Notes: generated by a model not told the origin, from the sequence alone. Positions 27,350 to 36,879 are shown, counted from the first letter of the stretch. The stretch: 64,000 nt of DNA from Pseudomonas sp. 14P_8.1_Bac3 (GCF_025466085.1 NZ_JANLOD010000033.1:1-64000); one strand, 5' to 3'. A program made the numbers and translations.

Positions 27350-27861
27350 GCGCCTTTCAAACCTTGAAACCCTCGACCCTGAGTCGCGACGCGTTTGTCG
27401 CGGCCTTCGCCGACATCTACGAACATTCGCCATGGGTGGCCGAGAAGGCCTTCGACCTGGGCCGGGACGCTTCGATCGACCAGATCGAAACCCTGCACCA
27501 GCGCATGAGCGACATCCTGTTGAGCGCCGATCATGAAAGCCAACTGGCCCTGATCAACGCTCACCCAGACCTGGCCGGCAAAGCTGCCGTCCAGGGCCAA
27601 CTGACCGAAGCCAGCACCCATGAACAGGCTGGCGCCGGTATTCACCAATGCACGGCCGAAGAGTTCCAGCGCTTCACCGAGCTGAACGACGCCTACAAGG
27701 CCAAGTTCAAGTTTCCCTTCATCATGGCGGTAAAAGGCAGCAACCGGCATCAGATCCTCGCGGCGTTCGAAACGCGCATTCACAACTCGGTCGACACCGA
27801 ATTCAAATGCGCGCTGGCGGAGATCAACAAGATCGCCCTGTTCCGATTACTGACCCTATAG
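27346..27861 (+). CDS. uraD: OHCU decarboxylase
   Basis: A 171-residue enzyme that decarboxylates 2-oxo-4-hydroxy-4-carboxy-5-ureidoimidazoline to S-allantoin, following HiuH. The family marks are FADIYEHSPWVAEKAF, INAHPDLAGKAA and KFKFPFIMAVKGSNR. The ATG overlaps the puuE stop, so translation is coupled. Length normal. Confidence 0.94.
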   Translation: MSAFQTLKPSTLSRDAFVAAFADIYEHSPWVAEKAFDLGRDASIDQIETLHQRMSDILLSADHESQLALINAHPDLAGKAAVQGQLTEASTHEQAGAGIHQCTAEEFQRFTELNDAYKAKFKFPFIMAVKGSNRHQILAAFETRIHNSVDTEFKCALAEINKIALFRLLTL

Positions 27862-27947
27862 CAAGCCTTGCCCGAGTATTAACAACGCGAAAATACCCAG
27901 GGCACCGCAAGCATCCCAAGCCAACTTATTAAAGGCAGACAAGAAGA

Positions 27948-28943
27948 ATGAAAGCTTACGCCGTACCTTTCGAGAAGTTCGTCAACCTGGCCGACGCCCG
28001 CCTGGGCACCAAGATCATCTCGGTCACCGATGACTGGTTCGCAGACGCCAACCGTCTGTTCCAACCGACCCCGGCCGTGTGGAAGGAGGGCGTGTTCGAT
28101 GACAACGGCAAGTGGATGGACGGCTGGGAGTCGCGCCGCAAGCGCTTCGAAGGCTACGACAGCGCAGTGATCCGCCTCGGTGTGCCGGGCTCGATCAAGG
28201 GCGTGGACATCGACACTTCATTCTTCACCGGCAACTTCCCGCCATCGGCCTCTCTGGAAGCCTGCTTCCTGGCCTCCGGTGAGCCGGACGACAACACCCA
28301 GTGGACTGAAGTGCTGTCGGCCGTCGAGCTGCAGGGCAACAGCCACCACTACCACGAAATCAGCAACGACCAGGCCTTCAGCCACCTGCGCTTCAACATC
28401 TACCCGGATGGCGGCGTGGCCCGTCTGCGCGTGTACGGCATTCCATTCCGCGACTGGTCCGCTGTCGGCGACAGCGAGCAGGTCGACCTGGCTGCAGCTC
28501 TGAACGGTGGCCGCGCCCTCGCCTGCTCCGACGAACACTTCGGTCGCATGAGCAACATCCTCAACCCGGGTCGTGGCATCAACATGGGCGACGGCTGGGA
28601 AACCGCGCGTCGTCGTACCCCGGGCAATGACTGGGTCATCGTTGCGCTGGGCCATGCCGGCGAGATCGAGAAAGTCATCGTCGACACCCTGCACTTCAAG
28701 GGCAACTACCCGGACACCTGCTCGATCCAGGGCGCGTTCGTCAAGGGCGGCACCGACAGCCAGATCGAAACCCAGTCGCTGTTCTGGCGTGAACTGTTGC
28801 CGGCGCAGAAACTGGAAATGCACGCCGAACACACCTTCGCCGAGCAGATCAAGGCCCTGGGCCCGATCACCCACATCCGCCTGAACGTGTTCCCGGATGG
28901 TGGTGTGAGCCGCCTGCGCGTGCTGGGCAAGGTCGCTAAATAA
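27948..28943 (+). CDS. alc: Allantoicase
   Basis: A 331-residue enzyme that splits allantoate into ureidoglycolate and urea. It is built of two homologous halves (about 20-165 and 185-330); each contains a GWE(S/T)xRRR segment and ends in FxxYPDGGVxRLRVxG or a close variant. That duplication is typical of allantoicase. It lies 86 bases after uraD. Urea would then go to urease, which is not in the window. Confidence 0.95.
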   Translation: MKAYAVPFEKFVNLADARLGTKIISVTDDWFADANRLFQPTPAVWKEGVFDDNGKWMDGWESRRKRFEGYDSAVIRLGVPGSIKGVDIDTSFFTGNFPPSASLEACFLASGEPDDNTQWTEVLSAVELQGNSHHYHEISNDQAFSHLRFNIYPDGGVARLRVYGIPFRDWSAVGDSEQVDLAAALNGGRALACSDEHFGRMSNILNPGRGINMGDGWETARRRTPGNDWVIVALGHAGEIEKVIVDTLHFKGNYPDTCSIQGAFVKGGTDSQIETQSLFWRELLPAQKLEMHAEHTFAEQIKALGPITHIRLNVFPDGGVSRLRVLGKVAK

Positions 28944-28956
28944 GCGCTGAACCCAA

Positions 28957-29020
28957 TCGCCAGCAGGCTGGCTCCCACAGGGAACGCATTCCCAATGCGG
29001 GAGCTAGCCTGCTAGCGATA
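28957..29020. repeat. REP-type inverted repeat pair
   Basis: TCGCCAGCAGGCTGGCTCCC faces GGGAGCTAGCCTGCTAGCGA with a short spacer, in the alc-allA gap. It belongs to the GGCTGGC sub-type and may cause a step in expression within the operon. Confidence 0.7.
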
Positions 29021-29062
29021 GCAATAGAAACCACAACACAGAATTCGGATAAGAAGACCAGC

Positions 29063-29566
29063 ATGCGCACACTGACGATTGAACCGCTGACCAAAGAAGC
29101 CTTCGCCCCTTTCGGTGACGTGATCGAAACCGACGGCAGTGATCACTTCATGATCAACAACGGTTCGACCATGCGCTTCCACAAACTGGCGACGGTGCAA
29201 ACCGCCACGCCAGAGGACAACGCGATCATCAGCATCTTCCGCGCCGACGCGCAGGACATGCCGCTGACCGTCAGCATGCTGGAGCGTCATCCGCTGGGCA
29301 GCCAGGCTTTCATTCCGCTGCTCGGCAACCCCTTTCTGATCGTGGTCGCGCCCCTTGGCGATGAACCTGTATCAGGCTTGGTCCGCGCCTTCGTCACCAA
29401 CGGCAGGCAGGGCATCAATTACCATCGCGGCGTCTGGCACCACCCGGTGCTGACGATCGAAAAGCGGGATGACTTCCTGGTGGTTGATCGCAGTGGCACA
29501 GGCAATAACTGCGATGAGCATTTTTTCAAAGAGGATGAGCGTTTGATCCTCGCCCCCCACCAATAA
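29063..29566 (+). CDS. allA: Ureidoglycolate lyase
   Basis: A 167-residue cupin-fold enzyme splitting ureidoglycolate into glyoxylate and urea, completing allantoin breakdown. Family marks are LTKEAFAPFGDVIE, MLERHPLGSQAFIPL and the NYHRGVWHHPVL metal-site segment. It follows alc by 119 bases across a REP pair and precedes puuD by 50 bases. Confidence 0.93.
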   Translation: MRTLTIEPLTKEAFAPFGDVIETDGSDHFMINNGSTMRFHKLATVQTATPEDNAIISIFRADAQDMPLTVSMLERHPLGSQAFIPLLGNPFLIVVAPLGDEPVSGLVRAFVTNGRQGINYHRGVWHHPVLTIEKRDDFLVVDRSGTGNNCDEHFFKEDERLILAPHQ

Positions 29567-29616
29567 GAGAAGGTCTGATCACTCGACGACAGAGTGACAG
29601 GCGAGAGGTAAAGACT

Positions 29617-30918
29617 GTGGAAGCACATCTGTTGGAATGGCTGAACCTGAGCGTGCGCTGGGTTCACATGATTACTGGCGTGGCCTGGATCGGTGCGTCG
29701 TTCTATTTCGTCTGGCTGGAAAACAACCTCAATCGGGTCAACCCGAAAAGCGGCCTGGCCGGCGATCTGTGGGCGATCCACGGCGGCGGTATCTACCACC
29801 TGGAAAAATACAAACTGGCCCCACCGACCATGCCGGACAACCTGCACTGGTTCAAATGGGAAGCCTACTTCACCTGGATGTCGGGGATCGCGCTGCTGTG
29901 CGTGGTGTTCTACTCCAACCCGACGCTGTACCTGCTGGCACCGGGCAGCACCCTGAGCGGTCCTGAAGGCGTGGCCATCGGCATCGGCTCGCTGTTCATC
30001 GGCTGGTTCGTCTACTCCTTCCTCTGCGACTCGGTGCTGGGCAAACGCCCTGCCCTGCTCGGCGCCATCCTGTTCGTGCTGATCATCGCCGCGGCTTACG
30101 GCTTCAGTAAGGTGTTCAGTGGCCGCGGCGCCTACCTGCACGTCGGCGCGATCATCGGCACCATCATGGTCGGCAACGTGTTCCGCATCATCATGCCGGC
30201 CCAGCGCGCACTGGTCGCGGCGATTGCCGAGAACCGCACGCCGGACCCGGCACTGCCGGCCAAAGGCCTGCTGCGTTCGCGGCACAACAACTACTTCACC
30301 TTGCCGGTGCTGTTCATCATGATCAGCAACCACTTCCCAAGCACCTACGGCAGTCAGTACAACTGGCTGATCCTGGCCGGGATCGCGGTGCTGGCGGTGT
30401 TGGTGCGTCACTACTTCAACACCCGTCACGACAGCCACAAGTTTGCCTGGACTCTACCCGTCGCCGCGGTGGGCATGATCTGCCTGGCCTACGTGACCGG
30501 CCCGGCGCAAATGCCGAGCGCACCGGAAGTGGCCAAGGCCCCTGGCACCATCGAGTACCAGCCGCTGCCGGAAACCGCCCTCGGTGGCGGGGCCAAACCT
30601 GCTGAAGCCAAACCGGCCGCGCCGGCCGCGGCACCGGCCCAGGCGTCCAATGCCGGTCCGGGGTTCGACAAGGTGCACAGCGTGATCCAGGAACGTTGCG
30701 CGGTCTGCCACTCGGCCAAGCCGACCAGCCCGCTGTTCAGCGCCGCACCGGCCGGTGTGATGTTCGACACCCCCGAGCAGATCCGCCAGAACGCGCCGCG
30801 CATCCAGGCTCAAGCGGTCGCCAGCCAGATCATGCCACTGGGCAACATCACCCAGATGACCCAGCAGGAACGTGACCTGATCGGCGCGTGGATCGTTCAG
30901 GGAGCCCAGACCAATTAG
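29617..30918 (+). CDS. puuD: Membrane urate hydroxylase with cytochrome c domain
   Basis: A 433-residue PuuD protein that oxidises urate to 5-hydroxyisourate using the respiratory chain rather than oxygen-dependent uricase. About nine membrane segments (residues 10-300) are followed by a proline/alanine-rich linker (about 310-345) and a C-terminal cytochrome c domain with the haem site CAVCH (in QERCAVCHSAKP) and a methionine ligand near IMPLGNITQMT. Start is a GTG. The presence of hiuH and uraD nearby fits its product. Confidence 0.93.
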   Translation: MEAHLLEWLNLSVRWVHMITGVAWIGASFYFVWLENNLNRVNPKSGLAGDLWAIHGGGIYHLEKYKLAPPTMPDNLHWFKWEAYFTWMSGIALLCVVFYSNPTLYLLAPGSTLSGPEGVAIGIGSLFIGWFVYSFLCDSVLGKRPALLGAILFVLIIAAAYGFSKVFSGRGAYLHVGAIIGTIMVGNVFRIIMPAQRALVAAIAENRTPDPALPAKGLLRSRHNNYFTLPVLFIMISNHFPSTYGSQYNWLILAGIAVLAVLVRHYFNTRHDSHKFAWTLPVAAVGMICLAYVTGPAQMPSAPEVAKAPGTIEYQPLPETALGGGAKPAEAKPAAPAAAPAQASNAGPGFDKVHSVIQERCAVCHSAKPTSPLFSAAPAGVMFDTPEQIRQNAPRIQAQAVASQIMPLGNITQMTQQERDLIGAWIVQGAQTN

Positions 30919-30928
30919 CCGTTGAAAG

Positions 30929-31020
30929 CATCGCCAGCAAGCCGGCTCCTACGGATCCATGTCGTTCAGAAATGATACGACCGACCCGAAACCCGTAGGA
31001 GCCGGCTTGCTGGCGATTGG
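30929..31020. repeat. REP-type inverted repeat pair
   Basis: CATCGCCAGCAAGCCGGCTCCTACGG and CCGTAGGAGCCGGCTTGCTGGCGAT face each other between puuD and the urate permease gene, marking a probable transcript boundary. Confidence 0.8.
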
Positions 31021-31080
31021 CCGCGCTGCGGTCTACCTGATGCAAAAAATCACAAGAATAAAAAAGATCCGAGGTGTTGC

Positions 31081-32433
31081 ATGTCCGAGCTATCCGAAGC
31101 ACGCATCCCCGACGCACCCGCCATTCAGCGTTTGCCCCTTTTGCAACTGATCCTGGTCGGTCTGCAACATGTTTTGCTGATGTACGGCGGAGCCATCGCG
31201 GTGCCGCTGATCATCGGACAGGCCGCTGGCCTGAATCGTGAAGAAATCGCCTTTTTGATCAACGCCGACCTGCTGGTGGCCGGCATCGCCACCATCGTCC
31301 AGTCGCTGGGCATCGGCCCCATGGGCATTCGCATGCCGGTGATGATGGGCGCCAGTTTTGCCGCGGTCGGCAGCATGGTCGCCATGGCCGGCATGCCCGG
31401 TATCGGCATGCAGGGCATTTTCGGCGCGACCATTGCCGCCGGGTTCTTCGGCATGCTCATCGCGCCGTTCATGTCCAAAGTCGTGCGCTTCTTCCCGCCC
31501 CTGGTGACCGGCACGGTCATCACTTCGATCGGTTTGTCGCTGTTCCCCGTGGCCGTCAACTGGGCTGGCGGCGGTGCCGGCGCCAGTCAATTCGGTTCAC
31601 CGATCTACCTGGCCATCGCCGCGCTGGTGCTGGGCACCATCCTGTTGGTTCATCGCTTCATGCGCGGTTTCTGGGTCAACATTTCGGTGCTGATCGGCAT
31701 GTGCCTGGGTTATGTGATTTGCGGCTTGATCGGCATGGTCGACCTCAGCGGCATGGCCCAGGCGCCGTGGCTACAGATCGTCACCCCACTGCACTTTGGT
31801 ATGCCGACGTTTGAACTCGCGCCGATTTTGTCGATGTGCCTGGTGGTGGTGATTATCTTCGTCGAGTCCACCGGAATGTTCCTCGCCCTGGGCAAGATCA
31901 CCGGCCAGGAAGTCTGCCCACGGATGCTGCGTCGCGGTCTGCTGTGCGATGCCGGCGCTTCGTTTTTCGCCGGGTTCTTCAACACCTTCACCCACTCCTC
32001 GTTCGCCCAGAACATCGGCCTGGTGCAGATGACCGGCGTGCGCTGCCGCTCGGTGACGATCGTGGCCGGCGGTTTGCTGGTGGTGCTGAGCCTGCTGCCG
32101 AAAGCGGCCTTCCTGGTCGCCTCGATTCCACCGGCCGTGCTCGGCGGCGCGGCGATTGCGATGTTCGGCATGGTCGCCGCCACCGGCATCAAGATTCTCC
32201 AGGAAGCCGACATCGGTGACCGCCGCAACCAGTTGCTGGTGGCCGTCAGCATCGGCATGGGCCTGATTCCCGTGGTGCGGCCGGAGTTTTTTTCGCACCT
32301 GCCTCTGTGGATGAGTCCGATCACCCACAGCGGGATTGCCATGGCCACGATCAGCGCGCTGTCGCTGAACCTGCTGTTCAACATCCTCGGCGGCCGTGAC
32401 CGCACAGCGATCAACGACTGCCACGCGCACTGA
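31081..32433 (+). CDS. Urate/xanthine permease (NCS2 family)
   Basis: A 450-residue transporter with about 12-14 membrane segments of the nucleobase:cation symporter-2 family, UacT/PbuX/XanQ branch. Marks are LQHVLLMYGGAIAVPLIIG, the FVESTGMFLALGKITGQE carboxylate motif and NTFTHSSFAQNIGLVQMTGV. The position after puuD makes urate or xanthine the likely substrate. No clear ribosome site other than GAGG at -10. Confidence 0.92.
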   Translation: MSELSEARIPDAPAIQRLPLLQLILVGLQHVLLMYGGAIAVPLIIGQAAGLNREEIAFLINADLLVAGIATIVQSLGIGPMGIRMPVMMGASFAAVGSMVAMAGMPGIGMQGIFGATIAAGFFGMLIAPFMSKVVRFFPPLVTGTVITSIGLSLFPVAVNWAGGGAGASQFGSPIYLAIAALVLGTILLVHRFMRGFWVNISVLIGMCLGYVICGLIGMVDLSGMAQAPWLQIVTPLHFGMPTFELAPILSMCLVVVIIFVESTGMFLALGKITGQEVCPRMLRRGLLCDAGASFFAGFFNTFTHSSFAQNIGLVQMTGVRCRSVTIVAGGLLVVLSLLPKAAFLVASIPPAVLGGAAIAMFGMVAATGIKILQEADIGDRRNQLLVAVSIGMGLIPVVRPEFFSHLPLWMSPITHSGIAMATISALSLNLLFNILGGRDRTAINDCHAH

Positions 32434-32451
32434 CAGATAACGCTCCCCCCA

Positions 32452-32541
32452 GTGGGAGCGGGCTTGCCCGTGAAGAGGCCATCAGCTTCGACATCATTGT
32501 TGACTGACACACCGCCTTCGCGAGCAAGCCCGCTCCCACAG
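32452..32541. repeat. REP-type inverted repeat pair (GTGGGAGC sub-type)
   Basis: GTGGGAGCGGGCTTGCCCGTGAAG faces CGCGAGCAAGCCCGCTCCCAC between the permease gene and the first Tsx-like gene. Confidence 0.78.
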
Positions 32542-32589
32542 GCTGGGGTTCCTGCGCCTTGCAAAAATAACAACAAGGAGGAGCAACAG

Positions 32590-33375
32590 ATGATTCGGAC
32601 TCAGACAAACACGCTGTTGGGCGGCGGTCTTCTCGCCGCGAGTCAGGCCATGGCCGGCGACCTGCTGCTGTGGCAGACCAACAGCCTGAGTTACCTGTAC
32701 GGCAAGGATTTCGCCGTCAATCCGTCGATCCAGCAGACGGTGACGTTCGAGCACGCCGATCGCTGGAAGTACGGCGACAACTTCCTGTTCGTCGACAGCA
32801 CCTACTACAACGGCGAAAAAGACCGCAACAAAGGCGTGCACGCTTACTACGGCGAGTTCAGTTCACGCCTTTCCTTCGGCAAGATCCTTGATCGTCATTT
32901 CGCACTCGGCCCGATCAAGGACGTATTGCTCGCCATGACCTACGAAAATGGCGAAGACGATACCGAAGCCTATCTGATCGGCCCCGGTTTCGACCTGGTG
33001 GTGCCGGGTTTCAACTTCGTCACCCTGAACTTCTACCGACGCCATACCGAAGGCTCGCGCCCCGGTGACGGGGTCTGGCAGGTCACGCCGGCCTGGTCCT
33101 ACACCCTGCCGCTGGGCAATTCGAGCGTGCTGTTCGACGGCTATATCGACTGGGTCGTGGACAACGACCAGAACGCACACGGCACCTACCACGCCAACCT
33201 GCACGTCAATCCGCAGATCAAATATGACCTGGGCAAAGTCCTGGGCTGGGGGGAAAAACAGCTGTATGTCGGCGCCGAGTACAGCTATTGGAAAGACAAA
33301 TACGGTATCGAAAACAACGGCAACCTCGACACCAATGAAAACACCACCAGCCTGCTGGTGAAGGTGCACTTTTAA
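32590..33375 (+). CDS. Tsx-like nucleoside channel, copy 1
   Basis: A 261-residue outer-membrane protein of the OmpK/Tsx family. The signal peptide is about residues 1-22 (ending AMA). The mature chain alternates beta-strands and ends in a C-terminal Phe (LLVKVHF), the outer-membrane assembly signal. Tsx proteins admit nucleosides. An AGGAGGAG ribosome site precedes the ATG. It is a close relative of the next gene and follows a purine permease, so it probably feeds purine catabolism. Confidence 0.9.
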   Translation: MIRTQTNTLLGGGLLAASQAMAGDLLLWQTNSLSYLYGKDFAVNPSIQQTVTFEHADRWKYGDNFLFVDSTYYNGEKDRNKGVHAYYGEFSSRLSFGKILDRHFALGPIKDVLLAMTYENGEDDTEAYLIGPGFDLVVPGFNFVTLNFYRRHTEGSRPGDGVWQVTPAWSYTLPLGNSSVLFDGYIDWVVDNDQNAHGTYHANLHVNPQIKYDLGKVLGWGEKQLYVGAEYSYWKDKYGIENNGNLDTNENTTSLLVKVHF

Positions 33376-33750
33376 GATGGCCCGCAACCGTGCCCCAAAC
33401 CTGTCGTCGGTGCGCTGTTGCGGGGCACTTGAGACCTGGCCAAGGAGTCAGTATTCTCCGCGGCCGCCTGAATCCGCTTTAAAAAAAAGCCCGGATTTAA
33501 TTCCTGACCAGAAGGCCAACTTATCCCGGCCCTGGACGGTATCAAGGCCTTCCGACATCCCTCTCAATCGACAGCTCCTGAGCCGCCGAACGGGAGTTTT
33601 TTTGCGTTTTGAAAGCCTTGGCGCAGCTCTTGCTAACAGCACTGAAGCTGACCGATTGGATGATTTTTTACCGCTGCAGAAAAAGGCGCCACACCAGAGC
33701 GCCGACCTTAAAAAAATAACGTCGAACACCTACTTTTTGGGAGCAACCGA
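33376..33750. other. Gap between Tsx-like genes with possible sigma-54 promoter
   Basis: These 375 bases contain no convincing gene. GTGCCCC (33390-33396) and GGGGCAC (33422-33428) can pair after copy 1. The sequence TGGCGC-N5-TTGCT at 33619-33634 fits a sigma-54 -24/-12 promoter and would serve copy 2. No other feature is recognised. Confidence 0.4.
33619..33634 (+). promoter_or_regulatory. Candidate sigma-54 promoter for the second Tsx-like gene
   Basis: TGGCGCAGCTCTTGCT keeps the invariant GG and GC at the right 10-base spacing of the -24/-12 consensus, 117 bases before the ATG. Nitrogen control of a purine-uptake gene would make sense. Chance matches are common in GC-rich DNA. Confidence 0.35.
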
Positions 33751-34536
33751 ATGAAACGTACGTGCACTAGCCTGATGCTGGCGGGATCGTTGCTGGCCGG
33801 GGGCCAGGCCATGGCCGGCGATTTGCTGCAATGGCAGAACAACAGCCTGACCTACCTGTATGGCAAAGACTTCCAGGTCAACCCGCGGATTCAGCAAACG
33901 GTGACCTTCGAACACGCCGATGGCTGGAAATACGGGGACAACTTCTTCTTCTTCGACAAGATCTTCTACAACGGCAAAGAAGATGCCTTCGCCGGTAAGA
34001 ACACCTACTACGGTGAATTCAGCCCGCGCCTGTCGTTCAACAAGATTTTCGACCAGAAACTCGAATTCGGCCCGATCAAAGACGTGTTGCTGGCCATGAC
34101 GTACGAGTTTGGCGAAGACGATACCGAGTCCTACCTGATCGGCCCTGGTTTCGACCTGGCCATTCCGGGCTTCGATTACTTCCAGCTGAACTTCTACAAC
34201 CGTCATACCGAAGGCGACCGTCCGGGCGACAATATCTGGCAGATCACCCCGGTCTGGTCCTACACCATTCCGGTGGGCGATTCGAACATCCTGATCGATG
34301 GTTTCATGGACTGGGTGGTCGACAACGACGTCAACAAAAAAGGCGAATACCACGCCAACCTGCACTTCAATCCGCAGGTCAAGTACGACCTCGGCAAGGC
34401 GCTGAACCTGGGCGAGAAGCAGCTGTACGTGGGTGTCGAGTATGACTACTGGAAGAACAAGTACGGCATTGAAGACAGCCAGGGCTTCAAGACCGATCAG
34501 AGCGTGACCAGCTTCCTGGTGAAGTTCCACTTCTGA
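33751..34536 (+). CDS. Tsx-like nucleoside channel, copy 2
   Basis: A 261-residue outer-membrane protein of the same length as copy 1 and very similar throughout (DLLxWQxNSLxYLYGKDF, PIKDVLLAMTYE). It has a signal peptide (about 1-23) and a terminal Phe (LLVKFHF or close variant). It appears to be a tandem duplicate. The longer promoter region suggests separate control of the two copies. Ligand specificity could differ between the copies. Confidence 0.9.
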   Translation: MKRTCTSLMLAGSLLAGGQAMAGDLLQWQNNSLTYLYGKDFQVNPRIQQTVTFEHADGWKYGDNFFFFDKIFYNGKEDAFAGKNTYYGEFSPRLSFNKIFDQKLEFGPIKDVLLAMTYEFGEDDTESYLIGPGFDLAIPGFDYFQLNFYNRHTEGDRPGDNIWQITPVWSYTIPVGDSNILIDGFMDWVVDNDVNKKGEYHANLHFNPQVKYDLGKALNLGEKQLYVGVEYDYWKNKYGIEDSQGFKTDQSVTSFLVKFHF

Positions 34537-34545
34537 TCCCAAAAG

Positions 34546-34599
34546 CATCGCTGGCAGGCCAGCTCCCGCAGTTGTGTGGGAGCTGGCCTGCCAGCGATA
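34546..34599. repeat. REP-type inverted repeat pair
   Basis: CATCGCTGGCAGGCCAGCTCCC faces GGGAGCTGGCCTGCCAGCGA with almost no spacer. This tight hairpin lies between the convergent Tsx copy 2 and patatin genes and is likely a bidirectional transcript end. Confidence 0.8.
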
Positions 34600-34614
34600 G
34601 CCGCACTGCCGATC

Positions 34615-35787
34615 TCATGCCGAAACCGCAGGTTCCACTAACCCAAGAAACCGGCACAACTCAGCCTTCTTGGCCAACGCATCGCGCCGGCCCAGATCAA
34701 TCAACTCGCTGCAATACCCCGCCTCGAACAGCAGGTAACTCAGCACCCCTGCCCCACTGGTCTTGGTCGCCCCCGGCCCGCGCAAGAACAAACGTAACGC
34801 CGCCGGCAATTCCTGCCGATGCCGTGCCGCAATCTCGTCGATCGGCTGGCTCGGCGAAATCACCAGCACTTCCACCGGCGCCACGCCAAGCGTCCGAACC
34901 GGCGTACCGTCGGGCATCAGGTGACTGAACTGATTGAGCCGCTGCAGCAACTCGATGTCGCTCTCCAGGCTGTCGATGAACGTACTGTTGAGCATGTGTC
35001 CGCCGATCTGCGCGAGCGTCGGTTGCTGCCCGGTATAGGCCCGTTGCAGCGGCTGTTGCGGGTCGACGCCGCGCGGGTTGCCGCTGACGCCCACCACCAG
35101 CACGCGGCTGGCGCCCAGGTGCAGGGCCGGGCTGATCGGCGCCGATTGGCGGACCGCGCCGTCGCCGAAATATTCTTCGCCGATTTTTACCGGTGCAAAC
35201 AACAACGGAATGGCCGAGCTGGCGAGCAAGTGCTCGACCGTCAATCGGGTCGGAACGCCGATGCGCCGATGCCGCAACCAGGCGTCGATGGTGCCACCGC
35301 CCTGGTAGAACGTCACCGCCTGACCGGACTCATAGCCGAATGCAGTGACCGCGACAGCCTGCAACTGCTGTTGCGCGATGGCCTCGGCGATGCCGGTCAT
35401 GTGCAGTTTGTCGTCGAGCAACCCGCGCAGCGGCGAGCTGTTGAGCAGCGCCACCGGCACCTGAGCGCCGATGCCGAGCAGGCTGTGCCCGACGAAGCGG
35501 CTGGCCTGATGGATCACTCCCGGCCAATCGCTGCGCAACACCAGATGACTGCGAAAGCCCTGCCAGAAGGCGGTCAGGCGTTCGATGGCGCCACGAAAGT
35601 CCATCGCCCCGCTGGCCAGGCTGACCGCGTTGATCGCTCCGGCCGACGTGCCAACGATCACCGGAAACGGATTATTCGCGCCGGCCGGCAGCAGTTCGGC
35701 AATCGCCGCCAGCACGCCGACCTGATAGGCCGCCCGAGCCCCGCCGCCGGAAAGAATCAACCCTGTAACCGGTTCCGCAGGACTCAT
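34615..35787 (-). CDS. Patatin-like phospholipase family protein
   Basis: A 390-residue protein. The patatin domain (about 8-215) has the GGGARAAYQVG oxyanion loop, the nucleophile motif GTSAG (VIVGTSAGAINAV) and the catalytic Asp in FGDGAVRQ. These serine-Asp dyad lipases hydrolyse acyl lipids. No signal peptide is seen, so it is probably cytoplasmic or peripheral. The ATG at 35787 has GGAG 7 bases upstream; an ATG at 35820 has poor spacing. Function in the cell is unknown. Confidence 0.88.
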   Translation of the reverse strand: MSPAEPVTGLILSGGGARAAYQVGVLAAIAELLPAGANNPFPVIVGTSAGAINAVSLASGAMDFRGAIERLTAFWQGFRSHLVLRSDWPGVIHQASRFVGHSLLGIGAQVPVALLNSSPLRGLLDDKLHMTGIAEAIAQQQLQAVAVTAFGYESGQAVTFYQGGGTIDAWLRHRRIGVPTRLTVEHLLASSAIPLLFAPVKIGEEYFGDGAVRQSAPISPALHLGASRVLVVGVSGNPRGVDPQQPLQRAYTGQQPTLAQIGGHMLNSTFIDSLESDIELLQRLNQFSHLMPDGTPVRTLGVAPVEVLVISPSQPIDEIAARHRQELPAALRLFLRGPGATKTSGAGVLSYLLFEAGYCSELIDLGRRDALAKKAELCRFLGLVEPAVSA

Positions 35788-35909
35788 CGCAACGCTCCAT
35801 GGTGCTGGGTGGGAGGTCATGGCTCCAACCCTGTCTGATACAAAACCTTGCTCCCGAGGTCGTCAATTATGACGCTGGCAACCTGGCACCCCGCGGTGGT
35901 CTCAGGTTT

Positions 35910-35934
35910 CTCGCGAGCAAGCTCACTCCTACAG
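35910..35934. repeat. Single REP-type palindrome
   Basis: TCGCGAGCAAGCTCACTCCTACAGG, one copy only, lies in the gap upstream of the patatin gene and downstream of the acyltransferase gene. Confidence 0.6.
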
Positions 35935-35946
35935 GGGATCGGTGGT

Positions 35947-36879
35947 TCAACCGCGTTTTGCGTACAGCTTGGGTTCACCCGGTGGACGGCTCTTGAAGCG
36001 GCGATGGGCCCAGAGATATTGCTCCGGGCAGTCGCGCAGCACGCCTTCGACCCACTGGTTGATCCGCAGGCAATCGGCCTCTTCACTCTCGCCGGGAAAA
36101 CCCTCGAGCGGCGCGTGGATCACCAGTCGGTAACCGCTGCCGTCCGCGAGGCGCTCCTGAGTGAACGGCACCACCAGCGCCTTGCCCAGCCGCGCAAACT
36201 TGCTGGTCGCGGTCACAGTCGCAGCCTGAATGCCGAACAACGGCACGAAGACGCTTTGCTTGGCGCCGTAGTCCTGATCCGGCGCGTACCAGATCGCCCG
36301 GCCGGCGCGCAACAGCTTGAGCATGCCGCGTACGTCCTCGCGCTCCACGGCAAGCGAGTCGAGGTTGTGGCGCTCACGGCCGCTACGCTGGACGTAATCG
36401 AACAGCGGATTCTTGTGCTCGCGGTACATGCCGTCGATGGTGTGCTGCTGACCGAGCAACGCCGCGCCGATTTCCAGGGTGGTGAAATGCACGGCCATCA
36501 GGATCACGCCCTTGCCGTCGCGCTGGGCCTTTTTCAGGTGTTCCAGGCCTTCGACGTGAGCCAGCTTCGCCAGACGCTCGCGCGACCACCACCAGCTCAT
36601 GGCCATTTCAAAGAAGGCGATACCGGTGGAAGCGAAATTTTCCTTGAGCAGGCGCTTGCGCTCGGCCAGGGATTTTTCAGGGAAACACAGTTCAAGATTG
36701 CGTCGGGCGATGCGCCGTCGGTCGCCGGCCAGGCGATACATCAGGGCACCCAACGCGCGACCGATAAACAGCAGCGCCGGATACGGCAATTGAACGATCA
36801 GCCACAACAGCCCCAGCCCACACCACAGCGGCCAGAAACGCGGCATCAGAAATGTTTTTCGAAAACGCGGGCGATCCAT
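35947..36879 (-). CDS. Lipid A biosynthesis acyltransferase (LpxL/HtrB type)
   Basis: A 310-residue inner-membrane enzyme that adds a secondary acyl chain to lipid A. An N-terminal membrane anchor (about 15-40) is followed by the HxxxxE catalytic motif in AVHFTTLEIGAALLG and the YAPDQDYG stretch. The ATG at 36879 has GGAAG upstream; the open frame extends to 37422 across minC on the other strand but is not homologous there. It diverges from minC. Acyl specificity (C12 or other) cannot be told from sequence. Confidence 0.9.
   Translation of the reverse strand: MDRPRFRKTFLMPRFWPLWCGLGLLWLIVQLPYPALLFIGRALGALMYRLAGDRRRIARRNLELCFPEKSLAERKRLLKENFASTGIAFFEMAMSWWWSRERLAKLAHVEGLEHLKKAQRDGKGVILMAVHFTTLEIGAALLGQQHTIDGMYREHKNPLFDYVQRSGRERHNLDSLAVEREDVRGMLKLLRAGRAIWYAPDQDYGAKQSVFVPLFGIQAATVTATSKFARLGKALVVPFTQERLADGSGYRLVIHAPLEGFPGESEEADCLRINQWVEGVLRDCPEQYLWAHRRFKSRPPGEPKLYAKRG

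Noticed and set aside
33390..33428. GTGCCCC/GGGGCAC as terminator of Tsx copy 1
   Set aside because: The 25-base loop is large and there is no T-run, so I left it as a note rather than a terminator.
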